A DNA stretch of 64,000 bases from Prochlorococcus marinus CUG1417 (GCF_017695975.1 NZ_JAAORN010000002.1:496001-560000); one strand, 5' to 3'; positions 39,256 to 50,133 are shown, counted from the first letter of the stretch. Numbers and translations: made by a program. Notes: generated by a model not told the origin, from the letters alone.

Positions 39256-41237
39256 GATGTTACAGCAGATCTTCTTCTTCTTGTTCTACCTTCAAATGAA
39301 TCTTCTGTAGCAGTCTCAGCTGATGGATTCTGTGAAACTTTTGGACTTTTTTGGGTATTTTGTGGGTTATTTGAACTATTAGGATGATTATTGTTTGATT
39401 TCTTATGGAAATTATTATTATTTCTATTTCTATTGGAGAAATTTTGCTCTTCGGTAATCTTTGGGATATAAGCACGAGTTCCACTTGGAGCAGGTTGAAC
39501 TAAACACAAAATAAGTGGTTCAACTTGTAATTCTCTTCTCATTCTTCTCGATAAACCATTTTCAATTTCCCTTTGTACACCAATCCAATCTACCTCAAAA
39601 TTATTCGGCCCAGTTTGTCTGGATAATTGTTTCCATCTATTTTCTAAGACCCAGCTTATTTCTCGTTCTGTCCACATAGACATTTTTCTTGGCTCTGCAG
39701 TAGTAACAACTCCTCTTAAATTAACTCTAGGAGGCGCAACCATCTTTCCATCTGTACTAATAGGAGCTAAAACAGTTACTACACCATCCCCAGCTAATTG
39801 CTGCCTTTCCTTTAATACTCGAGCATCTACTATCCCATTTCGTGAGTTATCAAGCAGTTCAACACCAGCTTTTACAGGATCACCCTTTTGAATAGAATTA
39901 GGTGTTAACTCAACTACATCTCCATTTTCAATAATTAAGATATTTTCCTTTGGAACCCCCATAGTTTGTGCACTCTTCCCATGACAAACAAGCATTCTAT
40001 GTTCTCCATGAACAGGAACAAAAAACTTAGGTTTTGCGAGTGCCAACATTAACTTTTGATCTTCTTGAAAACCATGACCAGAAACATGAATATTCTCACC
40101 CTTTCCATAAACAACCTTTGCTCCGAGTTTCATTAATCTATCTATTGTATTAACAACAGAAATAGTATTACCAGGAATTGGGCTGGCTGAAAATATTACA
40201 GTATCAGTAGTCTTAAGACGAACATGCTGATGTTCACCACGAGAGATTCTGCTTAACGCTGCTAGGGGTTCTCCTTGGCTACCCGTCATCAATAATAAGG
40301 TTTCCCTATCTGGCAAATCTCTAATTTGCTTGATAGGAACAAACAAATCATCTGGGCATTTCATATAACCAATATCTCTTGCCTTAGCAATAACATTTAT
40401 CATCGATCTACCTAACAAACCGACCTTTCTTCCATGTTTCATGGCCAATTCTAAGATCATTGTCACTCTATGGACAGAACTAGCAAAAGTGGTAAGGATA
40501 ACTCGTTCTTTTGCCTCTGCAATATGTTTTTCTAAAGAGGGATAGATAGTCTTCTCAGAAGGACAAAAACCTGGAACTTCGGCATTAGTAGAATCACTGA
40601 ACATGCATAAAACACCCTTCTCTCCGTAATGCACCATTCTTTCAATATCAAATTGCTCTCCATCTACTGGCATATGATCAAACTTAAAATCTCCCGTGAA
40701 AATAATTGTGCCAACAGGTGTTGTAACTGCTAACGAAAAGCTATCGCAAATAGAATGGGTATTTCGAATAAATTCAACAGAAAAATGTTGTCCCACTTTT
40801 ACAACATCTCTAGGATTAACTGTCTGTATAGTTGTTCTATCAGATACCCCTGCTTCCTCCATTTTTCCTCTAAGCATTGACATTGCCAGTCTTGGGCCAT
40901 AAATAATGGGAATATTAAAATGCTTTAAATGATGAGAAATACCTCCAATGTGATCTTCATGCCCGTGAGTGACAATCATTCCTTTTATTCTTCTTTGATT
41001 TTCTTTTAAAAAAGTTGTATCTGGCATAACAACGTTTACGCCATGCATACCATCAGATGGGAAAGCTAGGCCAGCATCAACAAGCATTAATTCATCACCA
41101 TATTCAAAAACGCAAGTGTTTTTTCCTATTTCATGTAGTCCTCCAAGAGGTATTACTCTTAGAGATGGCGTATTACTTTTAGATCTAGATGAATCATGAA
41201 TAGATCTATTTACAGGTGAATTTGTACTTGATTGCAT
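39252..41237 (-). CDS. rnj: Ribonuclease J
   Basis: A metallo-beta-lactamase/beta-CASP ribonuclease with endo- and 5' exonuclease activities, acting in mRNA turnover and rRNA processing. The 661-residue protein has the Zn motif VTHGHEDHIGG (89-99), GTIIFTGDFKFDH, the beta-CASP motifs (SDSTNAE, TGSQGEPLAAL, GHGFQEDQ, PVHGEHRM) and the C-terminal tetramerisation domain. A 59-residue Asn/Ser-rich tail ending in a run of Arg and VTS follows. It is transcribed toward tilS. Confidence 0.95.
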   Translation of the reverse strand: MQSSTNSPVNRSIHDSSRSKSNTPSLRVIPLGGLHEIGKNTCVFEYGDELMLVDAGLAFPSDGMHGVNVVMPDTTFLKENQRRIKGMIVTHGHEDHIGGISHHLKHFNIPIIYGPRLAMSMLRGKMEEAGVSDRTTIQTVNPRDVVKVGQHFSVEFIRNTHSICDSFSLAVTTPVGTIIFTGDFKFDHMPVDGEQFDIERMVHYGEKGVLCMFSDSTNAEVPGFCPSEKTIYPSLEKHIAEAKERVILTTFASSVHRVTMILELAMKHGRKVGLLGRSMINVIAKARDIGYMKCPDDLFVPIKQIRDLPDRETLLLMTGSQGEPLAALSRISRGEHQHVRLKTTDTVIFSASPIPGNTISVVNTIDRLMKLGAKVVYGKGENIHVSGHGFQEDQKLMLALAKPKFFVPVHGEHRMLVCHGKSAQTMGVPKENILIIENGDVVELTPNSIQKGDPVKAGVELLDNSRNGIVDARVLKERQQLAGDGVVTVLAPISTDGKMVAPPRVNLRGVVTTAEPRKMSMWTEREISWVLENRWKQLSRQTGPNNFEVDWIGVQREIENGLSRRMRRELQVEPLILCLVQPAPSGTRAYIPKITEEQNFSNRNRNNNNFHKKSNNNHPNSSNNPQNTQKSPKVSQNPSAETATEDSFEGRTRRRRSAVTS

Positions 41238-41317
41238 AATTTTGAAATTTATGAAGGCCTGCTTGTAATCAAATAAGGTTTATTTAAATTTAATTATCAA
41301 GTTAAATATAATCCCTA

Positions 41318-42220
41318 TTATAGGGAATTCAGGATAAAAGATAGTTGCTTTTTCATGTCATTGGTTAAAGGTGACAAAGGACTTCTAGGATTACCTACAT
41401 CCCATCCCATTAGCTCCAAAGCAGCCTTAATTGGGATTGGATTAGTAGTCATAAAGAGTGCTTTGAAAAGAGGCTGAAGTTTTTCATGAATAGCAAGAGC
41501 ATTGGAAACTTTTCCACTTTGAAAAGAATGAATCATTTCTTTTAATTGCAATCCAACTAAATGACTTGCAACACTTACTACTCCTACAGCACCTACAGAT
41601 AACATTGGAAGCAACAATGAATCGTCGCCACTATATACAGAGAGTTCGGAGCCACAAATAGCTCTTAGTTCTGTTACTTCTTCTATTCTACCGCTTGCAG
41701 CTTTAATACTGAGAATATTTGAAAAATCCATAAGTTTCTTCACAGTATCAGGTAATAAATTGCATCCAGTCCTGCCAGGAATGTTGTAGAGCATAAGAGG
41801 CAAATCCTTTGCAGATTTAGCAATAGAACTGAAATGTTTATAAAGACCTTCTTGAGGCGGCTTATTGTAATAAGGAACAACGACCAAAGCACCGTCGGCA
41901 CCAGAATCGTAAGCTTTTTTTGTAGCTTCCACAGCTTCGCTTGTACAATTGCTACCAGTGCCAACTATTACTTTACAGCTTGCATGCAAAGATCCTTTTA
42001 CCGCAATAAATAAATCATGCTGTTCCGCCCATGAAAGAGTCGGAGATTCTCCAGTAGTACCACACAACACAATTCCATCAGAACCGTTCTCAAAAAGATA
42101 ATTTGAAAGTTTTATAGCTAGTTCATAATCTACATCTCCATTCTCAGTGAATGGAGTAACCATTGCAGTCAATATTCTTCCAAATAGTGGATTATTACAC
42201 TCAGTTTTGTCTGTAATCAT
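41318..42220 (-). CDS. dapA: 4-hydroxy-tetrahydrodipicolinate synthase
   Basis: Condenses pyruvate with aspartate semialdehyde at the branch to lysine and diaminopimelate. The 300-residue protein has GTTGESPTL (54-62), Tyr145 in the LYNIPGRTG segment, and Schiff-base Lys173 in [21 protein letters not shown] is the other family block. Its ATG overlaps the asd stop as ATGA, so the two enzymes of consecutive steps are translationally coupled. RNase J lies 80 bases downstream. Confidence 0.97.
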   Translation of the reverse strand: MITDKTECNNPLFGRILTAMVTPFTENGDVDYELAIKLSNYLFENGSDGIVLCGTTGESPTLSWAEQHDLFIAVKGSLHASCKVIVGTGSNCTSEAVEATKKAYDSGADGALVVVPYYNKPPQEGLYKHFSSIAKSAKDLPLMLYNIPGRTGCNLLPDTVKKLMDFSNILSIKAASGRIEEVTELRAICGSELSVYSGDDSLLLPMLSVGAVGVVSVASHLVGLQLKEMIHSFQSGKVSNALAIHEKLQPLFKALFMTTNPIPIKAALELMGWDVGNPRSPLSPLTNDMKKQLSFILNSL

Positions 42221-43248
42221 TTTTTTGGAATTAATAACTCAGCTATTTGAACAGCATTCAGAGCTGCTCCTTTTCTTATTTGATCTCCACATAACCATAA
42301 TTCTAATCCATGAGGCTGACTTATATCAGTTCTTAGCCTGCCAACAGCAACATTATCCCTTCCCATAACGTCATTTGGCATAGGAAATCTATTATTTTTG
42401 TAATCCTCAATAACTTCAATTCCAGGAGATTTTTTTAATTCTTCAAGAGCATCTTTAGGCTCAACTACATCGGCAAATTCAATATTGATCGATTCAGAAT
42501 GTGCTCTCAGTACTGGGACTCGAACACATGTAGCAGAGAGCTTCAACTCAGCAATATTTAATATTTTCCTTGTCTCATTAACCATTTTCATCTCTTCTTC
42601 GCAGTAATTATTTGAAAGCATAGGAGAATTATGTAAAAACAAATTAAAAGCAAGGGAGTATGGCAAAACTTCACTTTTTTGAGGATTTCCTTGAAGATAT
42701 TGTTCAGTTAAAAGTTTTAGTTCCTCCATCGCTAGTTGGCCTGCACCACTGACAGATTGATATGTTGAGACAATAACTCTTTGAATAGTCGAAAGTTTGT
42801 TTAATGGAGCTAAAACTAATGTCAACAAAATGGTAGTGCAGTTTGGATTCGCTATTACCCCATCATGATTAAGTACGTCACTAGCATTAACTTCTGGGAC
42901 TATAAGAGGAACGTTCTTATCTAATCTGAAAGCACTTGAATTATCTATCAGTAAAGCATTTTGTTCAATAATGGTAGACAACCATTTTTTTGAAATACTT
43001 CCGCCAGCTGAAGCCAAAACTAAATCAAGATTCTTGAATTCTTCCTTAGTTGTTTTTTTTGTAACTAATTCTTCATCTTTCCAAATAATTTTTTTTCCTT
43101 CTGACCGCTCTGATGAAAGCAAGACCAATTCTGATATTGGGAAATCACGTTGTTCAAGAATTTTTAGCAATTCAGATCCCACAGCACCTGAAGAACCTAA
43201 AACAGCAACTTTTAATGGCCTATTAGGCAAATACGGAGATTGTCTCAC
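42217..43248 (-). CDS. asd: Aspartate-semialdehyde dehydrogenase
   Basis: Reduces aspartyl phosphate to aspartate semialdehyde. The 343-residue protein has the NADP loop [15 protein letters not shown] (14-28), catalytic Cys137 in [19 protein letters not shown], and the catalytic His region in [17 protein letters not shown]. The start is a GTG at 43248, because no ATG is near the conserved N-terminus. It is the first gene of asd-dapA and is divergent from tig across about 120 bases. Confidence 0.97.
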   Translation of the reverse strand: MRQSPYLPNRPLKVAVLGSSGAVGSELLKILEQRDFPISELVLLSSERSEGKKIIWKDEELVTKKTTKEEFKNLDLVLASAGGSISKKWLSTIIEQNALLIDNSSAFRLDKNVPLIVPEVNASDVLNHDGVIANPNCTTILLTLVLAPLNKLSTIQRVIVSTYQSVSGAGQLAMEELKLLTEQYLQGNPQKSEVLPYSLAFNLFLHNSPMLSNNYCEEEMKMVNETRKILNIAELKLSATCVRVPVLRAHSESINIEFADVVEPKDALEELKKSPGIEVIEDYKNNRFPMPNDVMGRDNVAVGRLRTDISQPHGLELWLCGDQIRKGAALNAVQIAELLIPKK

Positions 43249-43371
43249 ACTTTAAAATAATTTTTATCAATAGATTTACTATTTTTTTACTTTATCAAAA
43301 AATTAACTTTCAAGGAAATCACATAATGTGAAATAATTAAGATTCGGCTCATAGTAATAACTTAGAAAAAC

Positions 43372-44796
43372 ATGGCTAAAGATGCACTAATAGTCAAAAC
43401 AACACCTCTTCCTCAAAGTAGAATTTCATTCGAATTAGAAATACCATCTGAGACATGCAAAACGTGTGTAAATGAAACAATCAGTTCTATCAGTCGTTCA
43501 GCTAAAATTCCGGGATTTAGACTTGGTAAGATTCCTAAACAAGTCTTAATTCAAAGAATTGGCATCACACAATTACATGCTTCTGCTCTGGAAAAAATTA
43601 TTGATAAATCATGGCAAGAAGCGTTAAAAATAAAATCTATAGAGCCACTAAGTGAGCCAGAATTGGTAGATGGATTTGAATCTTTACTTGCAAAGTTTAG
43701 TCCTGAAAAATCACTTAAAGTTACTCTTCAAACTGATGTTGCCCCAGAATTAAAACTTAAAAAATCCAAAGGACTAAGTATTGAAATATCAAAGACAAAG
43801 TTTGATCCCAAGTCAATAGATGAAGCGCTAGAAAAATCTAGAAATCAGTTTGCAAACATTATTCCAGTTACCAATAGAGCAGCAAAATTAGGAGATATTG
43901 CTGTAGTTAGTTTCAAAGGAAAATATAAAGATTCTGGTAAAGAGATTGATGGTGGAACAAGTGAATCAATGGATCTTGAGTTAGAAAAGAACAAAATGAT
44001 CCCTGGTTTCGTTGAAGGAATCGTAAAGATGAAAATTGGTGATACTAAAACACTTAACCTTAAATTTCCTGATGATTATTCTCATGAGGATTCAAGAGGC
44101 AAAGAAGCAATATTTGAAGTAAATCTTAAGGATCTTAAGGAAAAAGAATTACCTGAACTTAATGACGATTTTGCAAAACAGTCTGGCAACAAAGAATCAT
44201 TAAAAGAATTAAAGAAAGATATTGAAAAGCAACTTAAAGACAATTTTGAAAAAACTCAAAAAGATATCAAAATTGAAGCTTTATTAGATGCCCTAACAAA
44301 CGAATTGGTTGCTGAAATTCCAAAATCTATGATTGATATAGAAGTGAGGAATAATATTGAACAAACCGCTCAAAGATTTGCTCAACAAGGTCTTGATGTA
44401 AAATCTACTTTCACTCCAGAATTAGTTAAGTCATTAGCAGAGTCCACAAGGCCTCAAGCTGAAAAAAATGTTCAAAGAAATTTAGCTTTAAAAGCATTAG
44501 CTGAAAAAGAAAACATAAAAGTCGAGAAAGATGAAATTGATTTAAAAATGCAAGATTATGAAGAAGCAATCTCTCAATCTTCAAAACAAATAGATATTAA
44601 AAGATTAACAGAAGTAGTAAGTAACGATCTACTCAAAGAAAAATTAATAATTTGGCTTGAAGAAAATTCTGAAGTAAAAGAAAAAACTACAAAAACTTCT
44701 AAAGCTACCAAAACCTCCAAAACAACAAAAGCCACAAAAACTGCGACAAAAACTTCAAAAACTTCAAAAACTCAAAATAAAAAAGAAAAAAAATAA
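43372..44796 (+). CDS. tig: Trigger factor (ribosome-associated chaperone)
   Basis: Binds the ribosome exit tunnel and shelters new chains. The 474-residue protein has the N-terminal ribosome-binding domain (KIPGFRLGKIPKQVL, with the GFRxGKxP signature), the FKBP-type prolyl isomerase domain (GDIAVVSFKGKYKDSGKEIDG), and the C-terminal helical arms. The last 39 residues (436-474) are an unusual tail of Lys and Thr/Ser repeats (KTSKATKTSKTTKATKT and on). clpP and clpX follow, linking folding and degradation in one plus-strand run. Confidence 0.96.
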   Translation: MAKDALIVKTTPLPQSRISFELEIPSETCKTCVNETISSISRSAKIPGFRLGKIPKQVLIQRIGITQLHASALEKIIDKSWQEALKIKSIEPLSEPELVDGFESLLAKFSPEKSLKVTLQTDVAPELKLKKSKGLSIEISKTKFDPKSIDEALEKSRNQFANIIPVTNRAAKLGDIAVVSFKGKYKDSGKEIDGGTSESMDLELEKNKMIPGFVEGIVKMKIGDTKTLNLKFPDDYSHEDSRGKEAIFEVNLKDLKEKELPELNDDFAKQSGNKESLKELKKDIEKQLKDNFEKTQKDIKIEALLDALTNELVAEIPKSMIDIEVRNNIEQTAQRFAQQGLDVKSTFTPELVKSLAESTRPQAEKNVQRNLALKALAEKENIKVEKDEIDLKMQDYEEAISQSSKQIDIKRLTEVVSNDLLKEKLIIWLEENSEVKEKTTKTSKATKTSKTTKATKTATKTSKTSKTQNKKEKK

Positions 44797-44862
44797 TTTA
44801 TGAAATTTCCTACTAATTAAACAAAAACCCCTTAAATTATTTATAAGACGAAAAATTAATTT

Positions 44863-45507
44863 GTGAACTCAGAAAAAAAACATTTGATCCAAAGCTCAAT
44901 AAGTTCTTACGAAAGTAATAATAAAACTATTGCTGCTGTTCCTACCGTTATAGAACAATCAGGTAGAGGAGAAAGAGCTTTTGATATATATTCAAGACTA
45001 TTGAGGGAGAGAATAATTTTTTTAGGTACTGGAATTAATGATCAAGTATCTGACTCACTTGTTGCACAATTATTATTTCTTGAGGCGGAAGATCCCGAAA
45101 AAGACATACAAATATATATTAATTCTCCTGGAGGCTCAGTAACTGCAGGAATGGCCATATACGATACTATGCAACAAATATCCCCTGATGTAGTGACAAT
45201 ATGTTTTGGAGTAGCGGCAAGTATGGGGGCATTTCTACTTTCTGGAGGAGCAAAGGGGAAAAGATTAGCTTTACCTAATTCTAGGATTATGATTCATCAA
45301 CCACTAGGGGGTGCACAAGGTCAAGCAGTAGAGATTGAAATACAAGCTAAAGAAATACTTTTTCTCAAGAAAACATTAAATTCACTTTTAGCTGAACATA
45401 CTGGTCAACCTTTAGAAAAAATTAATGAAGATACAGAAAGAGATTACTTTTTATCCCCCTCAGAAGCAGTCGAATATGGATTAATTGATAAAGTTATCAA
45501 AAAGTGA
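44863..45507 (+). CDS. clpP: ATP-dependent Clp protease proteolytic subunit
   Basis: The serine peptidase that forms the Clp degradation barrel. The 214-residue protein has the catalytic triad Ser120 ([11 protein letters not shown]), His145 ([10 protein letters not shown]) and Asp194 (TERDYFLS), matching the spacing of E. coli ClpP. It is therefore an active ClpP, not the inactive ClpR paralogue. The start is a GTG at 44863. The pairing clpP-clpX (105 bases between) corresponds to the clpP2-clpX operon of other cyanobacteria. Confidence 0.96.
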   Translation: MNSEKKHLIQSSISSYESNNKTIAAVPTVIEQSGRGERAFDIYSRLLRERIIFLGTGINDQVSDSLVAQLLFLEAEDPEKDIQIYINSPGGSVTAGMAIYDTMQQISPDVVTICFGVAASMGAFLLSGGAKGKRLALPNSRIMIHQPLGGAQGQAVEIEIQAKEILFLKKTLNSLLAEHTGQPLEKINEDTERDYFLSPSEAVEYGLIDKVIKK

Positions 45508-45612
45508 CAAGGGGTCCTGATTTTTTAAGAATATGATGACGAATCGATATTTATGAGCAATCCTAGTGAATAGGGAATATTTAACACCTTTCACTTTAAA
45601 AACTTATAATCG

Positions 45613-46980
45613 ATGGCTAAATTCGACGCCCATCTTAAATGTTCATTTTGCGGGAAGTCACAAGACCAAGTAAGAAAGCTTATAGCTGGTCCTGGGGTTT
45701 ATATCTGTGATGAGTGCATAGACCTTTGTAATGAGATTCTCGATGAAGAACTACTTGATAATCAAGCGAACACAAACAACTCTCCACAAGTAAAAAAGAA
45801 ATTACCAACTGATAATCCAAAAAAATCTGTTCCTTTAGAATTAACCTCAATTCCTAAGCCATTAGAAATAAAAAGTTTTCTAGATAATCAAGTTGTTGGA
45901 CAAGAATCTGCAAAAAAAATATTATCAGTAGCTGTATACAATCACTACAAGCGATTAGCTTGGAAAGTTAAAGAAGACAGTAAAAATAGCAATTCAACTG
46001 ATTCACAAGCAACTAAATTACAAAAATCAAATATTTTACTCATCGGCCCTACTGGAAGTGGGAAAACATTATTGGCGCAAACTTTAGCAGAGTTTTTAGA
46101 TGTTCCTTTTGCAGTAGCTGATGCAACGACTTTGACAGAAGCTGGATATGTTGGGGAGGATGTTGAAAACATACTTTTAAGACTTCTTCAGAAGTCAGAA
46201 ATGAATGTAGAACTAGCTCAAAAAGGAATTATTTATATTGATGAAATAGATAAAATTGCAAGAAAAAGCGAGAATCCTTCAATTACTAGAGATGTCTCTG
46301 GTGAAGGGGTACAGCAAGCATTATTAAAAATGCTTGAAGGAACAATTGCTAATGTGCCACCGCAAGGAGGAAGAAAACATCCTTATCATGACTGCATCCA
46401 AATTGATACGAGTCAAATATTATTTATTTGCGGGGGAGCTTTTATAGGTTTAGAGGATATCGTTCAAAAGCGCATGGGTAAACACTCGATAGGATTTACC
46501 ACTAATTCAGATCAAAACAAAGTTAATACAAAAAAAATAGTCGACCCAAGGGATTCCCTGAAAAATTTAGAATTAGATGATTTAGTGAAATATGGACTAA
46601 TTCCAGAATTTATTGGAAGAATTCCGGTTTGTGCTGTACTAGATCGCCTTACTAAAGAGACTTTAGAATCTATCCTCACACAACCAAGAGATGCACTAGT
46701 AAAGCAATTCAAAACTTTGCTAAGTATGGATAATGTTGAATTATCTTTTGAGCCTGATTCTGTTGAAGCGATAGCAAATGAAGCATATAAAAGAAAAACA
46801 GGTGCAAGAGCATTAAGATCAATAATTGAGGAACTAATGCTTGACATAATGTACACATTACCTTCTGAAGAAAATGTAAAAGAATTTATAATTACGAAAA
46901 AAATGGTAGATAATTTATTCTCATCTAAAATTGTTAAACTACCTTCAGGATCAACAAGAATCATTAAAGAGTCTGCATAA
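45613..46980 (+). CDS. clpX: Clp protease ATPase subunit ClpX
   Basis: The AAA+ unfoldase that feeds tagged proteins, such as SsrA-tagged ones, to ClpP. The 455-residue protein has the N-terminal Zn-binding domain with Cys10, Cys13, Cys32 and Cys35, Walker A GPTGSGKT (145-152), the pore loop [10 protein letters not shown] and Walker [14 protein letters not shown]. The IGF-type ClpP contact is in KHSIGFTTN, and sensor 2 is TGARALRSI. SmpB, which makes ClpX substrates, is encoded at 4394. Confidence 0.97.
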   Translation: MAKFDAHLKCSFCGKSQDQVRKLIAGPGVYICDECIDLCNEILDEELLDNQANTNNSPQVKKKLPTDNPKKSVPLELTSIPKPLEIKSFLDNQVVGQESAKKILSVAVYNHYKRLAWKVKEDSKNSNSTDSQATKLQKSNILLIGPTGSGKTLLAQTLAEFLDVPFAVADATTLTEAGYVGEDVENILLRLLQKSEMNVELAQKGIIYIDEIDKIARKSENPSITRDVSGEGVQQALLKMLEGTIANVPPQGGRKHPYHDCIQIDTSQILFICGGAFIGLEDIVQKRMGKHSIGFTTNSDQNKVNTKKIVDPRDSLKNLELDDLVKYGLIPEFIGRIPVCAVLDRLTKETLESILTQPRDALVKQFKTLLSMDNVELSFEPDSVEAIANEAYKRKTGARALRSIIEELMLDIMYTLPSEENVKEFIITKKMVDNLFSSKIVKLPSGSTRIIKESA

Positions 46981-47039
46981 ATTATAGAGTTTAATTGTTT
47001 TAATTTAATCTCAAATTTTTCTAAATTAATGAAAAATAA

Positions 47040-48803
47040 ATGCCAAATATACATCAGCCTTTTCATCAAAAATATAGACCAAACACCTTAGATGAACTGG
47101 TTGGGCAACAATTTATATCCATTACCCTCAAACAAGCACTAATTACAACCAAAATTGCTCCTGCATATCTTTTTAGTGGTCCAAGAGGAACAGGAAAAAC
47201 ATCGAGTGCAAGAATATTTGCAAAATCTTTAAACTGCCAGGCATTCGACCAACCCACGATAAATCCTTGTTGTAAATGTAACTTATGTAAACAAATTACA
47301 GATGGGAACGCTCTAGATATTATTGAGATTGATGCAGCATCAAACACAGGAGTTGAAAATATAAGAGAAATTATAGAAAGAGCAAGATTTGCTCCTACTC
47401 AAGCGAGATGGAAAGTATACGTTATTGATGAATGCCATATGCTTTCAACAGCAGCTTCTAATGCTTTACTAAAAACTATTGAAGAACCGCCTTCAAGAGT
47501 TGTATTTATCCTTGCAACGACAAATCCTGAAAGAGTATTAAATACAATACAAAGTAGATGCCAAAAGTTTGATTTTAGAAGGATAAGTCCCAGTGACATC
47601 TTTCAACATTTATCAGAAATCGCAGAAAAAGAATCCATTCAGTATGAAGTTCAGGCTTTAAAAATGATTGCAAAAAGATCTAATGGAGGTATGAGAGATG
47701 CACAAAGCCTCCTAGAACAACTGAATCTTTTACCAGAGGGCGTAACAATTAAAAATATCCAAAACCTACTTGGAGAAGTATCAGAAATTGAATTAACAGA
47801 TCTGATTAAATCATTAGTTGAAAATAATCCAGAGTCATTAATTATCACCTGCAACAAACTATATGATGCTGGAAACGAACCTTATCAAATTATTATTGGA
47901 TTATTGAATATTACACGAGATCTACTACTGCACACTACAAAAAATAAATATTCAGATCTTTATTATACGTCTGATGAATTTCAAGATGAATTGGATAAAA
48001 TCTCAAAAACTATACAAAAATCAACAATAATTAATTGGCACAATAATCTGAGAAATATTGAATATCAAATCAAAACAAGTAATAATCCAAGGCTTTGGTT
48101 TGAAATACATTTAACTGGTCTTCTAGATAAACAAGAGATAAATAATTTTGAAAATAATGAAGAAAGTAAAAAGTATGCGACTGAGAATAAGTATAAAAGC
48201 ATAAAAAACATTGCAATAGCTAAAAAAGAAAATGTTTCTAATGAAATTCAAAAACCCAGTATCAAAAAGGAGATGACTTGTGAGGAATTGACCATAACAA
48301 AAGACGAAAAATTAGAAAAATTTGACGTTTTTAGGAATGAAAGTATGGACAATATTTCTGATAATACTCAAGATGATCATGGATCAAATGCCTTAAAAGA
48401 TAAATGGGAATTAATTCTCTCTAAATTAGAGTTACCATCAACAAGAATGTTACTTTCACAACAAGCCGAACTTGAAAGTTTTGAGTCGGAGAAAATCACA
48501 ATCGCATTATCTCCAAACTGGGAAAATATGATAAAAAGTAGAAAAGTTATAATTGAAAATACTGTAAAAAAGATATTTGGAGATCAAATTAAACTTAATT
48601 TTTCAACCAAACAATTAACTAAAAGTAATCCAACAAGCACTCTAGAAACAACCCAAAATGAAGTAAAGAATTTAAAACGAATAAAAAAAATAGAACCAAA
48701 AAATAATTCATCAACAAAAATATCTAATGAGGAAACTTATGATGATAGTTCAAAAAACTTAGCAAATTTTTTTAATGGAGAAATTATAGATCTTGATGAA
48801 TAA
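47040..48803 (+). CDS. dnaX: DNA polymerase III subunits gamma/tau
   Basis: The ATPase of the clamp loader. The 587-residue protein has the motifs KYRPNTLDELVGQ, Walker A GPRGTGKT (47-54), a Zn-binding Cys cluster around CCKCNLC, the DEAD-like VIDECHMLS and sensor 1 ILATTNPERV. A low-complexity Lys/Asn/Glu-rich C-terminal half begins at about residue 390. No intein, as in some cyanobacterial dnaX genes, interrupts it. A canonical A-AAA-AAG frameshift signal is not in the right frame. The stop is one base from the stop of the convergent mgdA-like gene. Confidence 0.95.
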   Translation: MPNIHQPFHQKYRPNTLDELVGQQFISITLKQALITTKIAPAYLFSGPRGTGKTSSARIFAKSLNCQAFDQPTINPCCKCNLCKQITDGNALDIIEIDAASNTGVENIREIIERARFAPTQARWKVYVIDECHMLSTAASNALLKTIEEPPSRVVFILATTNPERVLNTIQSRCQKFDFRRISPSDIFQHLSEIAEKESIQYEVQALKMIAKRSNGGMRDAQSLLEQLNLLPEGVTIKNIQNLLGEVSEIELTDLIKSLVENNPESLIITCNKLYDAGNEPYQIIIGLLNITRDLLLHTTKNKYSDLYYTSDEFQDELDKISKTIQKSTIINWHNNLRNIEYQIKTSNNPRLWFEIHLTGLLDKQEINNFENNEESKKYATENKYKSIKNIAIAKKENVSNEIQKPSIKKEMTCEELTITKDEKLEKFDVFRNESMDNISDNTQDDHGSNALKDKWELILSKLELPSTRMLLSQQAELESFESEKITIALSPNWENMIKSRKVIIENTVKKIFGDQIKLNFSTKQLTKSNPTSTLETTQNEVKNLKRIKKIEPKNNSSTKISNEETYDDSSKNLANFFNGEIIDLDE

Positions 48804-48804
48804 A

Positions 48805-50106
48805 TTAGACCCCAGTATGAAGAGTTTTTCGCCAAAGTATCTTTTTGGGGAAAATAGACATCTTTATTGTTACCCAAGGGATAACTAGAAACCAATGTGA
48901 TAAATAAAAAACTGATACAAATACCATCAAAAAATTACTTTTTTGCAATACAGGTACTTCGCTTTTGCAAGAAGAACCGTACCAAAAAGCAATTCCGGAT
49001 AAAATAAAAGCTGTAAATGAAATAGGCCAGTAAATTGGTGAATCTAATAACGCAATACTAAGAATTAAATCAAAAATAGAAATAATTGGCAGTGCATATT
49101 GCAAGATGAAGAAGTAAGTTAAATCAAATTTTTGCAAATAATTAATTTTATTAGTAACTAATTGATCCCCATAATCAAAGAATCTTTGCAACCCCCCCTC
49201 TGCCCATCTTTGCCTTTGCGCTAATAAAGCATTTAAATTCTCAACCGCTTCCTCCATGACAGGAGGATCCCATAAGATTCCAATTTTAGATTTTGATAAT
49301 AATAACCTTAAACTTAAATCGAGATCATCTGTAACTGTGTCTTCATTAAAAGATCCACAAGCTAATAATGTATCTTTCTTAATTAATTGACCATTTCCCC
49401 TTAATTCAGACACTCCAGCAACTGATAATCTTCCATATTGAAAGATTGCGTCCATAGCCATCTCCATTGACTGACATGAAGTTAGAAAATTCTTACTTAC
49501 ATTTGTTACTGATTTTCTTAGTTGAACTGCAGACCAATCACCCTCTTCTACAAAAGAAAATAACCTTATCAAAGAATCTTGTTTTAATTGAGCATCAGCA
49601 TCCAAAACTAATAGCCAATCACCATGAGTAAACTTCAAGGCATAATTTAGAGCTCCTGATTTTCCTCCTCCTGCGTTTGGAGAACGACTGACTACTTTTA
49701 GTTTTTCATATTGTCTAGATAATCGATCTAAAATCAAAGGCGTCTTATCAGAACTGCCATCATCGATTATGTAAATATTTAATTTATTTGTTGGATAATC
49801 TAAATTAAATAATCTTTTAACTAATCGAGCTATAACATTCTCTTCATCTCTGGCTGCAACTAAAATATCGAGTGCTGGCAACTCTTTGTTGCTAATTTTA
49901 CTGCTTAAAGTATTTGAAACTTTGTTCCTTTTGAAATTTCTAGAAATAACTATCAAACCATAAAAAACAATCACAAAAGAAAGAATCAATATGAGATAAA
50001 AGAAACTTTCTAGATCGTAAAAATGAGGAAAAAGAGCTACTAAAAAACAAGCGCCAAGAAATATAAACGACTTCAATCTTCGATTTTTATAAAAACCCTT
50101 ACTCAT
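48805..50106 (-). CDS. mgdA: Family 2 glycosyltransferase, likely monoglucosyldiacylglycerol synthase
   Basis: A 433-residue integral membrane glycosyltransferase with two N-terminal helices (about 13-55) and three C-terminal helices (about 320-420). GT-A motifs are DD at 115-116, DAD at 169-171, TDDLDL at 259-264 and QRQRW at 297-301. Layout and the terminal KTLHTG agree, as I remember it, with Synechocystis Sll1377, which transfers glucose from UDP-glucose to diacylglycerol to start galactolipid synthesis of thylakoids. Other processive family 2 enzymes remain possible. It is followed in transcription by nothing close; the SpoIID-like gene lies 27 bases upstream. Confidence 0.78.
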   Translation of the reverse strand: MSKGFYKNRRLKSFIFLGACFLVALFPHFYDLESFFYLILILSFVIVFYGLIVISRNFKRNKVSNTLSSKISNKELPALDILVAARDEENVIARLVKRLFNLDYPTNKLNIYIIDDGSSDKTPLILDRLSRQYEKLKVVSRSPNAGGGKSGALNYALKFTHGDWLLVLDADAQLKQDSLIRLFSFVEEGDWSAVQLRKSVTNVSKNFLTSCQSMEMAMDAIFQYGRLSVAGVSELRGNGQLIKKDTLLACGSFNEDTVTDDLDLSLRLLLSKSKIGILWDPPVMEEAVENLNALLAQRQRWAEGGLQRFFDYGDQLVTNKINYLQKFDLTYFFILQYALPIISIFDLILSIALLDSPIYWPISFTAFILSGIAFWYGSSCKSEVPVLQKSNFLMVFVSVFYLSHWFLVIPWVTIKMSIFPKKILWRKTLHTGV

Positions 50107-50133
50107 AAAAGTAAATTGTTAATAATTTAATTT

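Noticed and set aside
45508-45612. Short ORF or small RNA between clpP and clpX
   Set aside because: The only start codon opens a six-codon frame, and no stable hairpin or known small-RNA motif is visible.
46512-47069. 185-codon open frame on the minus strand within clpX
   Set aside because: It lies opposite strongly conserved clpX codons, with composition typical of a shadow frame, and has no domain or start context of its own.
48225-48245. Poly-A slippery site in dnaX that might make gamma by -1 frameshift
   Set aside because: The zero-frame codons read GCT AAA AAA GAA, so the canonical A-AAA-AAG register is not matched, and no Shine-Dalgarno or stem was evident.
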